Origin: Candidatus Rikenella faecigallinarum
GTDB lineage: Bacteria > Bacteroidota > Bacteroidia > Bacteroidales > Rikenellaceae
Length of the DNA: 64,000 bases
Reading direction: 5' to 3'
NCBI GenBank assembly: GCA_019113395.1
Contig: DXHL01000021.1
Span: 180,237 to 244,236 of the forward strand
A model generated the notes under the pieces. The model ran no database searches. It saw only the letters and a list, made by a program, of their open reading frames with translations, and was not told where the DNA came from. A program made the translations under genes and the position numbers. Shown one piece after another: positions 26,342 to 35,887 of this stretch (position 1 is the stretch's first letter; each line of letters opens with the position of its first letter).

Positions 26342-27577
26342 CTATTTCTGCGCCCAGAGTTGAGCGAGGTTGATAATGACCTGGGTTGCCGCGCGCATGG
26401 TGTCGAGCGAGGCATATTCGTATCGTCCGTGGAAGTTACCGCCTCCGGTAAAGATGTTCGGACAAGGTAGCCCCATGTAAGAGAGTCTGGCACCGTCCGT
26501 TCCCCCGCGAATGGGTTTGACGAGCGGAGCCACATCGGCCATTTCCATGGCCTGTTTGGCTTTTTCGATGATTTCAGGGAAGGGTTCGACCTGTTCGCGC
26601 ATGTTGTAGTATTGGTCTTTGAGGGTAAGTTCTACCGTACCCTCACCGTACCGTTGGTTGATAAAGGCGACAGCCGCGGTAACGACCTCTTTTTTGTGTT
26701 CGAATTTTTGACGCGAGTGGTCACGGATGATGTATTCCAGGGACGCACTGTCCACCTCGCCCCGAATGGCAATGGGGTGTATGAATCCATCGTAGTGGTC
26801 CGTGTGTTCGGGTCTTTCCCATGCGGGGAGGAGCGCGTGGAGTTCAAAGGCCACCTGGATGGCATTGACCATTTTATCTTTGGCATATCCGGGGTGGATG
26901 CTGCGTCCGTTGATTTTTATTTTGGCGGATGCCGCGTTAAAGTTTTCGTATTCGAGTTCCCCGACGGCACTCCCATCCAGGGTATAGGCCACTTGGGCTC
27001 CAAATCGTTCGACATTGAAGAAGTCCACGCCTCGTCCAATCTCTTCGTCGGGGGTAAATCCGATGCGGATTTTGCCGTGTTTGATTTCGGGATGTTGGAT
27101 AAGATATTCCGCGGCAGTCATAATCTCAGCCACCCCGGCCTTATCATCAGCCCCGAGGAGTGAGGTACCGTCCGAAGTGATAAGGGTATGCCCTTTGAGT
27201 AGGGCGAGTTCGGGAAAGTCATCCACCGACATGACCAGCCCCGCCCCTTTGAGGGGGATGTCTCCCCCGTCGTAGTTTTCGATGATTTGAGGTTTGACCC
27301 CTGCGCCATTCATTTCGGGCGAGGTGTCTACGTGGGAGATGAAGCCGATGACCGTCTCTGCCGCAGGTTGTGTAGCGGGAATGGTCCCCATAACATAGCC
27401 GTGTTCGTCAATTTCGACCTCCTGGAGGCCGAGTTGAATCATCTCTTCGAGGAGGTGGTTGAGCAGCAGGAGCTGTTTGGCCGTGGAGGGGAAAGTTTCG
27501 CTTTCGGGGTCACTTTGGGTATCGAACTGCGTGTATCGGATGAATCGTTCGAGGAGTCGTTGTTTGATATTTTCCAT
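26342..27577 (-). CDS. pepT: Peptidase T (tripeptide aminopeptidase)
   Basis: The protein has 411 residues. M20-family zinc sites are visible: GFISHVDTSPEMNG, SLLGADDKAGVAEI, GFTPDEEIGRGVDFF and the late NFHGRYEYAS. FIRYTQFDTQSD at the N-terminus is typical of PepT. It releases the N-terminal residue of tripeptides in the cytoplasm. It starts 42 bp after the OPT transporter gene on the same strand, so uptake and hydrolysis of short peptides are probably co-expressed. Confidence 0.95.
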   Translation of the reverse strand: MENIKQRLLERFIRYTQFDTQSDPESETFPSTAKQLLLLNHLLEEMIQLGLQEVEIDEHGYVMGTIPATQPAAETVIGFISHVDTSPEMNGAGVKPQIIENYDGGDIPLKGAGLVMSVDDFPELALLKGHTLITSDGTSLLGADDKAGVAEIMTAAEYLIQHPEIKHGKIRIGFTPDEEIGRGVDFFNVERFGAQVAYTLDGSAVGELEYENFNAASAKIKINGRSIHPGYAKDKMVNAIQVAFELHALLPAWERPEHTDHYDGFIHPIAIRGEVDSASLEYIIRDHSRQKFEHKKEVVTAAVAFINQRYGEGTVELTLKDQYYNMREQVEPFPEIIEKAKQAMEMADVAPLVKPIRGGTDGARLSYMGLPCPNIFTGGGNFHGRYEYASLDTMRAATQVIINLAQLWAQK

Positions 27578-27619
27578 GGTTCAGTTTCAATAAACGAGGA
27601 TGACAAGGAGAGGGATGGA

Positions 27620-29638
27620 TTATTCGGTTTCGACTTTAGCCCGTTTGCTGTCCCAGATGAAGTAGAGAATCAGTGCGAGGTACATCACAATGGCGAGGTA
27701 GCCGGCCCCAGTCGAGGCATTCCATTGTGTAGCGAACCAGTCGCAGCCGAAGTATCGGAGCATGGCGCTGACCACCCCCATGAGGGCGCCGCCGGCAATG
27801 AATCCGGATGCGATGAGGGTTCCTCGGTCTTTACGAGCCGTATTGACAGCCTTGTCTTTCGAGCGGGTGGTGACATACCAGCTGATAAGCCCTCCGACGA
27901 GGAGCGGCGTGTTGAGTTCAAGCGGGATAAACATCCCGAGAGCAAAGGCCAAAGCGGGTACGCCAATCATGGTGAGGATAAGGGCCAGCGCTGCCCCAGC
28001 GCCATAGAGAAGCCAGGGCGTAGCGCCTCCCTCCATGAGGGGTTTGATAACTGCCGCCATGGCGTTTGCCTGCGGAGCAACCAATGCCCCTTCTCCTGTA
28101 AAACCGTAGGTTTTGTTGAGCAGAATCATGACCCCGCCGACGGTAGCAGCCGAGACGACGGTACCGAGGAATTTCCATGCCTCCTGTTTCGCAGGGGTTG
28201 TCCCAATCCAGTAACCGATTTTGAGGTCGGTGATGAAACCGCCTGCCATGGCAAGGGCCGTGCAGACCACGCCTCCAATAATCATCGCAGCGACCATTCC
28301 GCTGGTTCCGTGGAGTCCGACCCCGGCCAGGATAAGGGAACTGAGGATAAGCGTCATGAGGGTCATTCCGGAGACGGGATTGTTTCCGACGATGGCAATG
28401 GCGTTGGCAGCAACGGTAGTAAAGAGGAATGCGATGACAAAGACGATGAGGATACCGACAAGCGCCAAGGTGATGTTCTGCACGACACCGAGCGCGAAGA
28501 AGATAAAGAGTGCCACGAGCGTAACGAGGAGCCCGATGAGGATGATTTTCATCGGAATGTCGCGTTGGGTACGTACTTCGGATTCACCGTTTTGAGTTGA
28601 TTTTTTGCCTTTGAGCTCCGAGACGGCGAGTCCGACGGCCTGTCGAATGATTTTCGAGGAGCGGATGATGCCGATAATGCCCGCCATGGCGATACCCCCG
28701 ATACCGATGTGTCGGGCGTAGTTGCGGAAGATGTCTTCGGGCGACATTTGTCCGAGGAGCGCCGTGACGCCTTCGCCAACGGCAACGGTTTGCCCGTCTG
28801 CGAAGTAGCTGATGAAGGGGATAAGGACGAACCATACGGTGAACGAGCCGGCACAGATGATGGCGGCATATTTCAGGCCGACAATATAGCCGAGCCCCAG
28901 GACGGCGGCCCCTGTATTGACGCTGAATACGACTTTGGCTTTTTGCGCGAGGGCATCGCCCCAGGCGGCGATACGGGTCGAGATGGTTTCGGTCCACCAC
29001 CCGAAGGTGCTGATGACAAAGTCATAGAGCCCTCCGACGAGCCCGCTGACGGCAAGCAGTTTGGCCTGGTTCCCTTTTTTTTCGCCGCTGACGAGCACCT
29101 CGGTTGTAGCCGTAGCTTCAGGGAAGGGGTATTTCCCGTGCATATCCTTGACGAAGTATTTTCGGAAAGGGATAAGGAAGAGGATACCGAGGAAACCTCC
29201 GAATAGCGAGGAGAGGAATACCTGGTAGAAAGCGGCGTCAAGTCCGAGGATGTAGAGGGCCGGGAGGGTAAAGATGGCTCCGGCAACAATCACGCCCGAA
29301 CTGGCCCCGATGGATTGTATGATGACGTTTTGTCCGAGCATGTTTTTCTTGCCGGTGAGGTTTCCAACGCCGACGGCAATGATGGCGATGGGGATGGCGG
29401 CTTCAAAGACCTGTCCGACGCGGAGTCCGAGGTATGCGGCAGCGGCGGAGAAGATAACGGCCATGATAATCCCGAAGGTCACCGAGTATGGGGTTACCTC
29501 TTTGGGTTTGGGTGCGTTATCCGGGAGGAGGGGTTTGTAGGTTTCGCCGGGCGCGAGTTCGCGGTAGGCGTTTTCGGGGATGGAGGCAGGTGTTTGATTC
29601 TGCATCTCCTCGTGAGAAGGGTTTTCGTTGGGTTGCAT
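27620..29638 (-). CDS. OPT family oligopeptide transporter
   Basis: The protein has 672 residues with about 15 hydrophobic segments. The N-terminus YSVTFGIIMAVIFSAAAAYLGLRVGQVFEAAIPIAI and LGLDAAFYQVFLSSLFGG...PFRKYFVKDMHGKYPFPEATATTEVL are hallmarks of bacterial OPT proteins. It is expected to import oligopeptides with protons across the inner membrane. It is the first gene of a likely operon with pepT. Confidence 0.92.
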   Translation of the reverse strand: MQPNENPSHEEMQNQTPASIPENAYRELAPGETYKPLLPDNAPKPKEVTPYSVTFGIIMAVIFSAAAAYLGLRVGQVFEAAIPIAIIAVGVGNLTGKKNMLGQNVIIQSIGASSGVIVAGAIFTLPALYILGLDAAFYQVFLSSLFGGFLGILFLIPFRKYFVKDMHGKYPFPEATATTEVLVSGEKKGNQAKLLAVSGLVGGLYDFVISTFGWWTETISTRIAAWGDALAQKAKVVFSVNTGAAVLGLGYIVGLKYAAIICAGSFTVWFVLIPFISYFADGQTVAVGEGVTALLGQMSPEDIFRNYARHIGIGGIAMAGIIGIIRSSKIIRQAVGLAVSELKGKKSTQNGESEVRTQRDIPMKIILIGLLVTLVALFIFFALGVVQNITLALVGILIVFVIAFLFTTVAANAIAIVGNNPVSGMTLMTLILSSLILAGVGLHGTSGMVAAMIIGGVVCTALAMAGGFITDLKIGYWIGTTPAKQEAWKFLGTVVSAATVGGVMILLNKTYGFTGEGALVAPQANAMAAVIKPLMEGGATPWLLYGAGAALALILTMIGVPALAFALGMFIPLELNTPLLVGGLISWYVTTRSKDKAVNTARKDRGTLIASGFIAGGALMGVVSAMLRYFGCDWFATQWNASTGAGYLAIVMYLALILYFIWDSKRAKVETE

Positions 29639-29807
29639 TGGGGTTTTGGCTTGATATGGGTAAATGGGGTGTTGTATTCGGTAATATTACAGGGGGGGAG
29701 GAGGGAGAGTATGCCCCGAGGAGTATCTGCTTTCTTTCACCGCACAGGCAGGAGGCATCGGGTCTCACGGCCCCGACCGCAGGAATGTCGTACGGGTCGA
29801 ATAACAT

Positions 29808-29833
29808 AAGAGGGGGACTCCTCTCCCCCTCTT
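29808..29833 (-). terminator. Terminator-like hairpin after galE
   Basis: AAGAGGGGG / TCCCCCTCTT stem, 11 bp after the galE stop on the minus strand. The T-tract is weak. The remainder of 29639-29807 shows no gene. Confidence 0.5.
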
Positions 29834-29843
29834 GACGAAAGTT

Positions 29844-30881
29844 TTACAATCCTCTGACGTGTTTTTCCCAGGCCCACGCAGCGCGGAGCGTATCTCCGAG
29901 GTCACGTTCGGCTTTCCATCCGAGTTCCGTGTTGGCCAGTTCGGTCGATGCCCAGATTTTTTCCACATCGCCGGGTCTGCGGGGAGCAATTTTGTGGGGT
30001 ACGGGCACTCCATTGACCTTTTCGAAGAGATTGACGAGTTCCAGCACCGACACCGGCGTTCCCGTTCCGATGTTGAAGATTTCGAACCGTTCTTTGGTTT
30101 TCCCTTGCACCATTCTGTCCACGGCGACCACGTGCGCCCGTGCCAAATCGACCACATCGATATAGTCTCTGAGGCAGGAGCCGTCCGGGGTGTCGTAGTC
30201 GTCACCAAATACGGAGAGTTCCTTGCGAATCCCGGCCGCAGTCTGCGTGATGAAGGGCACCAGATTAGCGGGCACCCCCTTGGGGAGTTCCCCAATCAGT
30301 GCCGAAGGATGGGCCCCGATGGGGTTGAAGTATCGGAGGGCAATGGCCTGAAGGGAGGTAACTGCCGCCACGGTATCCTGAATGATGTCTTCGCTCATCT
30401 GTTTGGTGAGTCCGTAGGGCGAGTTTGCACGTTGGCGCGGGGTCTGTTCCGTAGCGGGGAGCACTTCAGGCTGCCCGTAGACAGTCGCCGACGAGGAGAA
30501 TACGATATTATGCACCCCGCACTCCTTCATCAGGGAGAGCACATTGAGGAGCGAGTCGAGGTTGTTGTGGAAGTATTTGAGCGGTTCGGCGACCGATTCC
30601 CCAACGGCTTTGAATGCCGCGAAGTGGATAACCGAGTCGAAGTCGTATTTGTCGAAGACTTGTCGTTTGAGGGTTTGGATGTCGCAGCAGTCCACCTGTT
30701 CGAATGGAACGGGGTGTCCGACGATTTGTTCGACGCCTTTTACTGCGGAGAGTTCCGAGTTGGAGAGGTTATCCGCAATGACCACGTTGTACCCTGCATG
30801 GATAAGTTCCACGGTGGTATGGGTACCGATGTACCCGGCCCCACCGGCCACGAGTACTGTTTTTTGTTTATTGGAAGACAT
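29844..30881 (-). CDS. galE: UDP-glucose 4-epimerase
   Basis: The protein has 345 residues. The Rossmann NAD motif VLVAGGAGYIGTHT at the N-terminus, the catalytic YGLTKQMSEDII (YxxxK) with the upstream SSSATVYG serine, and RYFNPIGAHPS identify an extended SDR epimerase. It interconverts UDP-glucose and UDP-galactose for surface glycans. It follows the polyprenyl-phosphate transferase gene by 112 bp on the same strand. Confidence 0.93.
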   Translation of the reverse strand: MSSNKQKTVLVAGGAGYIGTHTTVELIHAGYNVVIADNLSNSELSAVKGVEQIVGHPVPFEQVDCCDIQTLKRQVFDKYDFDSVIHFAAFKAVGESVAEPLKYFHNNLDSLLNVLSLMKECGVHNIVFSSSATVYGQPEVLPATEQTPRQRANSPYGLTKQMSEDIIQDTVAAVTSLQAIALRYFNPIGAHPSALIGELPKGVPANLVPFITQTAAGIRKELSVFGDDYDTPDGSCLRDYIDVVDLARAHVVAVDRMVQGKTKERFEIFNIGTGTPVSVLELVNLFEKVNGVPVPHKIAPRRPGDVEKIWASTELANTELGWKAERDLGDTLRAAWAWEKHVRGL

Positions 30882-30993
30882 GGTATGTGTGAGTAAAAAG
30901 TTACAAGGTTATCATCTCATTCTCCACAGTTCCGGACATTTTCATATCCCTATCGGCCGCAAGCGGAGGTTCTGCTGCCGTTCGGGTTCCGGC

Positions 30994-32130
30994 TTAGGGT
31001 TTCTGCATCACTTCGTGTTCGGCCAGTTCGCGTCCGTATCGTGCGATAAGTTTGTTGAGGGTAACGTTCACCCCGACACCAAGGAGGATATCGATAAGCA
31101 GAATCCAGGTAATCGCGACGTGACAGAGTTCAGCCAGGAGCACATTAAGAATAACATATCCGGCCTCCATCAGCAGGAGTATGCCCGTACTTTGGAGGTG
31201 GGTTCGATTGAGTTGCAGGAGTTTGTGGTGGATATGGTTTTTATCGGGGTAGAAAGGAGATTTTCCTTTGGAGATTCGGCTGACAAAGACCCGGCAGGTA
31301 TCGAACACGGGGAGCATAAGGAGTCCGAGGACCACCGCCAGTGTCAAGTGGAGTCCGAGGGTAATGAAGGTTGTATTTTCGAGGTTGATAAATTTGAGGC
31401 ACAGGAATATAATCATATACCCGAGCGAGAGCGAGCCAGTATCTCCCATAAAGACTTTGAGGCGTGTTCCGAGTACGTTGTACTGGAAGAAAGCAATCAG
31501 GACCCCGACCATGCCGAAGGCGAACATGGCATAGACATAGAGTTGGTTGTAGATAAAGAATCCTCCGAGGGTAGTGAGAATTATTGTTCCGAGTCCTGAG
31601 CAGAGTCCATCAACTCCGTCGATGAGGTTAAAGGCATTGACCGTCAGGACAACGACGACAATCGTCAGGAATGCGTCGAGCAGGAACGGGAGCCTGTGTA
31701 CTCCGAAGAGCCCCTGGAAGTCAAAGACCGTGACTCCGGCGAGCACCAGACATACGGCGGCAAAGATTTGCGCGATGAATTTGCTGCGGTATCCGACTCC
31801 GATGAGGTCATCGACCATCCCGACGAAGTACAGGATAAGCATTCCGGACATGACAAAGAGGAACTCGGTGAGGAGTTCGAGTTGGAGGTCAAATGAGATA
31901 TCGTACCCGTAGTAGTATCGTAGTCCGAGGACAAAGGCGAAAGAGAACAGGGCCGCGGGGAAGAACGAGAGTCCTCCGAGTCTGGGAATAGCTCCTTTGT
32001 GGACTTTACGGGCGTTATGTTCGTCGAAGAGGCGTTTGATTTTGGCAATGATGACGATACGGGGTATTGCGAACCACCCGATAGCTGCCGAAATAGCGAA
32101 AGTAAGTATGACAAAAAGGATATAGGTCAT
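30994..32130 (-). CDS. MraY/WecA-like undecaprenyl-phosphate sugar-1-phosphate transferase
   Basis: The protein has 378 residues with about 11 hydrophobic segments. Family motifs are VGMVDDLIGVGYRSKF (DD motif), AFNLIDGVDGLCSG (NxxNxxDGxDG-like), VFMGDTGSLSLGY and PDKNHIHHKLL (HxHH). It should start synthesis of a lipid-linked glycan (O-antigen or enterobacterial-type) on undecaprenyl phosphate at the inner membrane. A probable operon with galE. Confidence 0.9.
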   Translation of the reverse strand: MTYILFVILTFAISAAIGWFAIPRIVIIAKIKRLFDEHNARKVHKGAIPRLGGLSFFPAALFSFAFVLGLRYYYGYDISFDLQLELLTEFLFVMSGMLILYFVGMVDDLIGVGYRSKFIAQIFAAVCLVLAGVTVFDFQGLFGVHRLPFLLDAFLTIVVVVLTVNAFNLIDGVDGLCSGLGTIILTTLGGFFIYNQLYVYAMFAFGMVGVLIAFFQYNVLGTRLKVFMGDTGSLSLGYMIIFLCLKFINLENTTFITLGLHLTLAVVLGLLMLPVFDTCRVFVSRISKGKSPFYPDKNHIHHKLLQLNRTHLQSTGILLLMEAGYVILNVLLAELCHVAITWILLIDILLGVGVNVTLNKLIARYGRELAEHEVMQKP

Positions 32131-32162
32131 CGTCCAGATTTAAGCATGCATATAGTCAAAGA

Positions 32163-32170
32163 CAAATATA
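32163..32170 (-). promoter_or_regulatory. Promoter -7 box for the transferase-galE operon
   Basis: TATATTTG on the minus strand is 33 bp before the transferase start. Confidence 0.45.
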
Positions 32171-32235
32171 CGCAGATATTCGGAGTTGTCCAACAGCGTG
32201 AGGGGGATAGTTGTCGCAGTGCGATGAAAAATTCG

Positions 32236-32243
32236 TACCTTTG
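32236..32243 (+). promoter_or_regulatory. lysS promoter -7 box
   Basis: TACCTTTG on the plus strand is 70 bp before the lysS ATG. It lies inside the longer track ORF, supporting the later start. Confidence 0.5.
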
Positions 32244-32312
32244 CAGGAGCGGATTCGTTTTCAGGAGCCCTGTCCGCGAGGGCGCTATACAGGCAAATCA
32301 GATTCACAGGAT

Positions 32313-34052
32313 ATGGAACAAACAGAATTGAGCGAGCAGGAGATATTGCGTCGCGAGTCGATGAAGAAGTTGCGGGAATTGGGCATCGAGCCCTATCCGG
32401 CGGCAGAATATAAGGTAACGGCCACGGCCGCCGAGATACGGGAGAAGTACACTCCGGATAGCACGGCGTATGGCGATGTTTGCATAGCCGGCCGTATCAT
32501 GAGTCGGCGTATTATGGGGAGTGCGTCGTTTTTCGAGTTGCAGGACCATACGGGTCGGATACAGGTGTATATCAAGCGTGACGACATTTGCCCGGAGGGA
32601 GACCCGACGCTATACAATGTAGTTTTCAAGAAGCTGTTGGACATTGGTGACATTGTCGGGGTTCGGGGTTTTGCTTTCATTACCCAGATGGGCGAGTTGT
32701 CGGTCCACTGCAAGGAGCTGACCGTCTTGAGCAAGTCGTTGCGTCCGTTGCCCATTGTGAAGGAGAAGGACGGTCAGGTGTTCGATGCGTTCAGCGACCC
32801 GGAGCAGCGTTACCGTATGCGGTATGTGGATTTGATTGTGAATCCCCAGGTGAAGGAGGTCTTTTTGCAGCGTTCGAAGATAATCGCAACGATGCGGCGT
32901 TTTTTCAACGAGCGCGGCTATGTGGAGGTGGAGACCCCGATATTGCAGCCGATACCGGGTGGCGCCGCCGCCCGTCCGTTCATCACGCACCACAACACGC
33001 TGGATATTCCGTTGTATCTTCGGATAGCCAACGAGTTGTACTTGAAGCGGTTGATAGTCGGGGGATTTGACGGGGTCTACGAATTTGCCAAGGATTTCCG
33101 TAACGAGGGTATGGACCGCACGCACAATCCCGAGTTTACGGTGATGGAGATTTACATTGCGTATAAGGACTACCGTTGGATGATGGAGTTCACGGAGCAG
33201 ATGATAGAGACTGTAGCGAAGGAGCTTCACGGCGGTCAGACGGAGGTTCAGATAGGCGAGCGCAAGATAGACTTTAAGGCTCCGTTCCGTCGGTTGTCGA
33301 TGACGGATGCGATACGTGAGAAGACCGGTTTCGATATTACAGGCAAGACGGAAGAGGAGCTTCGCACGGCATGTCGAGAGATGGGGGTTGAGATAGACGA
33401 CACGATGGGTAAAGGGAAGTTGATTGATGCGATTTTTGGAGCGAAGTGCGAAGAGGATTTGATACAGCCGACCTTCGTAACGGACTATCCGATAGAGATG
33501 TCTCCGTTGTGTAAACGGCATCGCGACAATCCGGAGCTGACCGAGCGTTTTGAGTTGTTTGTGAACGGGAAGGAGTTGTGCAATGCCTACTCGGAGTTGA
33601 ACGACCCGGTAGACCAGTTGGAGCGTTTCCAGGAGCAGTTGCGGTTGTCGGAGAAGGGGGACGATGAAGCGATGTTTATCGACATGGACTTTGTTCGGGC
33701 GTTGGAATACGGGATGCCTACCTGTTCCGGGATGGGTATCGGGATTGACCGCCTGACGATGTTCATGACCAATCAGGCTTCGATACAGGATGTCCTGTTT
33801 TTCCCGCAGATGCGTCCGGAGAAGAAGGTTGTTCGTGACGAGGAGGGAGCATATACGGCGCTTGGTGTGCCTGCGGAGTGGGTTTCTGTGTTGCAGAAGA
33901 TGGGTTATGTGACGGTATCGTCGTTGAGCGGTCTGGCTCCGGGCAAATTGTTCAATGACTTGTGCAGTTTCAACAAGAAGAATAAGTTGGGATTGAAGAA
34001 TCCGAGTGCAGAGGAAGTGAAGGGATGGATTTCCGGAGCAGGAGCCCAATAG
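32313..34052 (+). CDS. lysS: Lysyl-tRNA synthetase, class II
   Basis: The start is moved to [16 protein letters not shown] (32313), giving 579 residues. An N-terminal OB anticodon-binding domain ([21 protein letters not shown]) is followed by the class II core: motif 2 at [19 protein letters not shown] and motif 3 [15 protein letters not shown]. The C-terminal 60 residues extend beyond the usual end ([20 protein letters not shown]...), as in some Bacteroidetes LysS. It charges tRNA-Lys. A perfect terminator follows. Confidence 0.95.
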   Translation: MEQTELSEQEILRRESMKKLRELGIEPYPAAEYKVTATAAEIREKYTPDSTAYGDVCIAGRIMSRRIMGSASFFELQDHTGRIQVYIKRDDICPEGDPTLYNVVFKKLLDIGDIVGVRGFAFITQMGELSVHCKELTVLSKSLRPLPIVKEKDGQVFDAFSDPEQRYRMRYVDLIVNPQVKEVFLQRSKIIATMRRFFNERGYVEVETPILQPIPGGAAARPFITHHNTLDIPLYLRIANELYLKRLIVGGFDGVYEFAKDFRNEGMDRTHNPEFTVMEIYIAYKDYRWMMEFTEQMIETVAKELHGGQTEVQIGERKIDFKAPFRRLSMTDAIREKTGFDITGKTEEELRTACREMGVEIDDTMGKGKLIDAIFGAKCEEDLIQPTFVTDYPIEMSPLCKRHRDNPELTERFELFVNGKELCNAYSELNDPVDQLERFQEQLRLSEKGDDEAMFIDMDFVRALEYGMPTCSGMGIGIDRLTMFMTNQASIQDVLFFPQMRPEKKVVRDEEGAYTALGVPAEWVSVLQKMGYVTVSSLSGLAPGKLFNDLCSFNKKNKLGLKNPSAEEVKGWISGAGAQ

Positions 34053-34084
34053 CGAATATCATCTGCGCCCTTTATGGGTTATAT

Positions 34085-34118
34085 ACAGCCACCGCTTCAT
34101 GCGGTGGCTGTTTTTGTT
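34085..34118 (+). terminator. lysS terminator (left flank of cassette copy B)
   Basis: ACAGCCACCGC-TTCAT-GCGGTGGCTG followed by TTTTTGTTT. The ATG of the track ORF at 34099 lies inside this hairpin, so that start is not real. Confidence 0.92.
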
Positions 34119-34131
34119 TATGGGGATATTG

Positions 34132-34746
34132 GGCCGCAAGGACGCATTTCCGGGGGCCGACGGCAGCACGATAGGTTCCACCCTCCAAACTATGTTAATT
34201 TATGACAGTAATAACACTCCACTGACTGATGGAAGTACGGGCGTAAAATTAGTGGATATTACAACGGAGGATGTATTGAATGAAAATATCGCACAAGTTT
34301 ATGCCCATAAGAATCCATTGACATTTATTTATAACGTAGACAATCTTGGGGATTGGTATACCAATAATTTTAGTTTTCAGGATAATATGTTGTGGGGGGA
34401 TAAGGATAAAAAGAGTGTGTTCGACCCGTGCCCCGCAGGTTGGCAGGTACCGACAGATTCAGAAAAGACATTTGGAGACTTTTCGACTACTACCATGACC
34501 TTATCGGGTTGGGGTATGAATGTATCCAATGGGAGAACTTATAGCAATACTTCATGGTTTCCTGCAACAGGGTATCGTAACCGCACTAGTGGTACATTAT
34601 ACAGTGTTGGCAGCAACGGCTACTATTGGTCTGTTTCCGTGAGTGGCACGAATGCCAAGTACATGTACTTTTCTATGAGCGAAGTCATCCCTACCCGTAC
34701 CAATGGCCGCGGTTATGGTTTTTCGGTCCGTTGCATACAGGAGTAG
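34132..34746 (+). pseudogene. Silent cassette B: promoterless FISUMP/C-type-lectin-like adhesin C-terminus
   Basis: There are 205 codons from GRKDAFPGADGSTI to RCIQE-stop. The only upstream start falls in the lysS terminator. The domain core has DWYTNNF, MLWGDKDKKS, FDPCPAGWQVPTDSEKTFGDF and GRTYSNTSWFPATGYRN. The last 60 residues (GYRNRTSGTLYSVGSNGYYWSVS...NGRGYGFSVRC) have the C-type-lectin-like layout seen in DGR-diversified proteins. Of the three copies, it is the closest to that pattern. Likely a nonexpressed donor; expression by fusion after recombination is inference. Confidence 0.75.
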
Positions 34747-34748
34747 CG

Positions 34749-34900
34749 TGAGGGAATCGAAGGAGCGGGATAAGGGGGAGTAATCCGCAGGGGTATCCGT
34801 GTAGGGGAAGAGGGGGAAGGCGCAGGGAGCCGCTCAGCCTCTCCTGGAGGGAAGAGAGTGCAAAGAGCAGATAAACCCCAGGCGAGGAAACCCGAACACG
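34749..34900 (+). repeat. Conserved 3' element, copy B
   Basis: This copy of the same noncoding block begins just after the cassette B stop. It differs from copy A by a handful of substitutions and a one-base length change in a G-run. Confidence 0.85.
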
Positions 34901-35560
34901 AGAAGGGAGTCCCCACAGCATGACCCCTCCGACTTAACACCCAAGCGAAGCCGACTGCAGCAGCAGTCGTGCAGGCCGAAGCCGCCCCCAGCGGAGGCCT
35001 GCTCTGAGGCGAGCATGCCCCGCCGGCTTCGACCTGAGAACGCTTTGTGGCAAAACACAAATCGATTCGCGCACCAAACGGCACCGGGTTGCCTCAGCAA
35101 AACGTATTCCCCGCTGCCGGCGAAGTGTGAGGTAAACACAAATCAGCTGGAGTCCCCGGCAACACCCGCAGCCAGAGAAGGGAAGAGAGAGCACGCCGCG
35201 CGGGCACTCTTTCAGCCCTTCGCCGGGGATGGCTGCGGGCTGACGGTTTCTAACGAAACCGTAGCGGCTCAGACTATTATTCCCTCCTCTTTCGGCGGCA
35301 CCGCCTCCCCCGCTGGCTGCGGCCTGACACAACTTCTGCGAAGTCGCATTCGATTTAATAACACAAGTCGGTTCGCGTGCAGAGCGGCACCCGGACGGAT
35401 CCAGTGGAGGACACGCGAGAAGCGCAGGCCTCCGCAGCCCTCCGCAGCCCGATGGCTTCGGCCTGTCACGGTTGCTCACGCAACCGCAGGCTTTTGTCAA
35501 TACAATTCGGTTCGGGTGCCGCTGGGTACTCCAGCCAAGCCGCCTCTACCCTCTATACTT
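34901..35560 (+). repeat. Hairpin array B
   Basis: The large hairpins are 34972-35036 (same module as A1 and D1), 35165-35239 (CCCGCAGCCA / TGGCTGCGGG, same module as C at 54799-54872) and 35391-35465 (same module as C at 54598-54662). The small tag-like hairpins are 34952-34969 (CGACTGC-AGCA-GCAGTCG), 35245-35260 (GGTTTC-TAAC-GAAACC) and 35470-35485 (GGTTGC-TCAC-GCAACC). The distal end GTGCCGCTGGGTACTCCAGCC resembles the distal end of array D. From 35561 to 35803 I see nothing further. Confidence 0.8.
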
Positions 35561-35803
35561 CACAAGCAGCAACCCGACAACACAAAATAGACTCCCGATA
35601 GTCAGCAAAACAGATAGGGATAGACACGGGCGACTGGTACATTTTAGAGAGTGTCCGCATTATTTTGGTTATCCGTATCTGAGCAAAGAACCTTGACAGG
35701 TTCACCTTTCACTCTTCAGACAGCCATTACCCTGCAATTCAGTTTCGCATCATAGAAAGGATAGAGACACACTTCTTCATTTGGTATAAATTCACACATT
35801 CCA

Positions 35804-35845
35804 TAAAAAAATCTCACCCCATCCAGCATGACCGGATGAGGTGAG
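35804..35845 (-). terminator. secA terminator
   Basis: CTCACCTCATCCGG / GGATGGGGTGAG forms a stem with a few mismatches, followed by ATTTTTTT on the minus strand, 43 bp after the secA stop. Confidence 0.8.
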
Positions 35846-35887
35846 GTTCACATTCATATCAGGAAAGAGGTATACCCTAACAACCTG

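Noticed and set aside
34099-34131. ATG start of the track ORF for cassette B (and likewise 56174 for cassette C)
   Set aside because: Both starts lie inside the terminator hairpins of the upstream genes and would be transcribed only by read-through.
34132-34746. Complete local diversity-generating retroelement
   Set aside because: No reverse transcriptase, accessory Avd gene or template repeat was recognised in the 64 kb.
35015-35590. 191 aa ORF (and many overlapping ORFs) inside hairpin array B, with similar ones in A, C and D
   Set aside because: These frames read through palindromic modules on both strands, are not conserved between arrays and have no starts with promoters.
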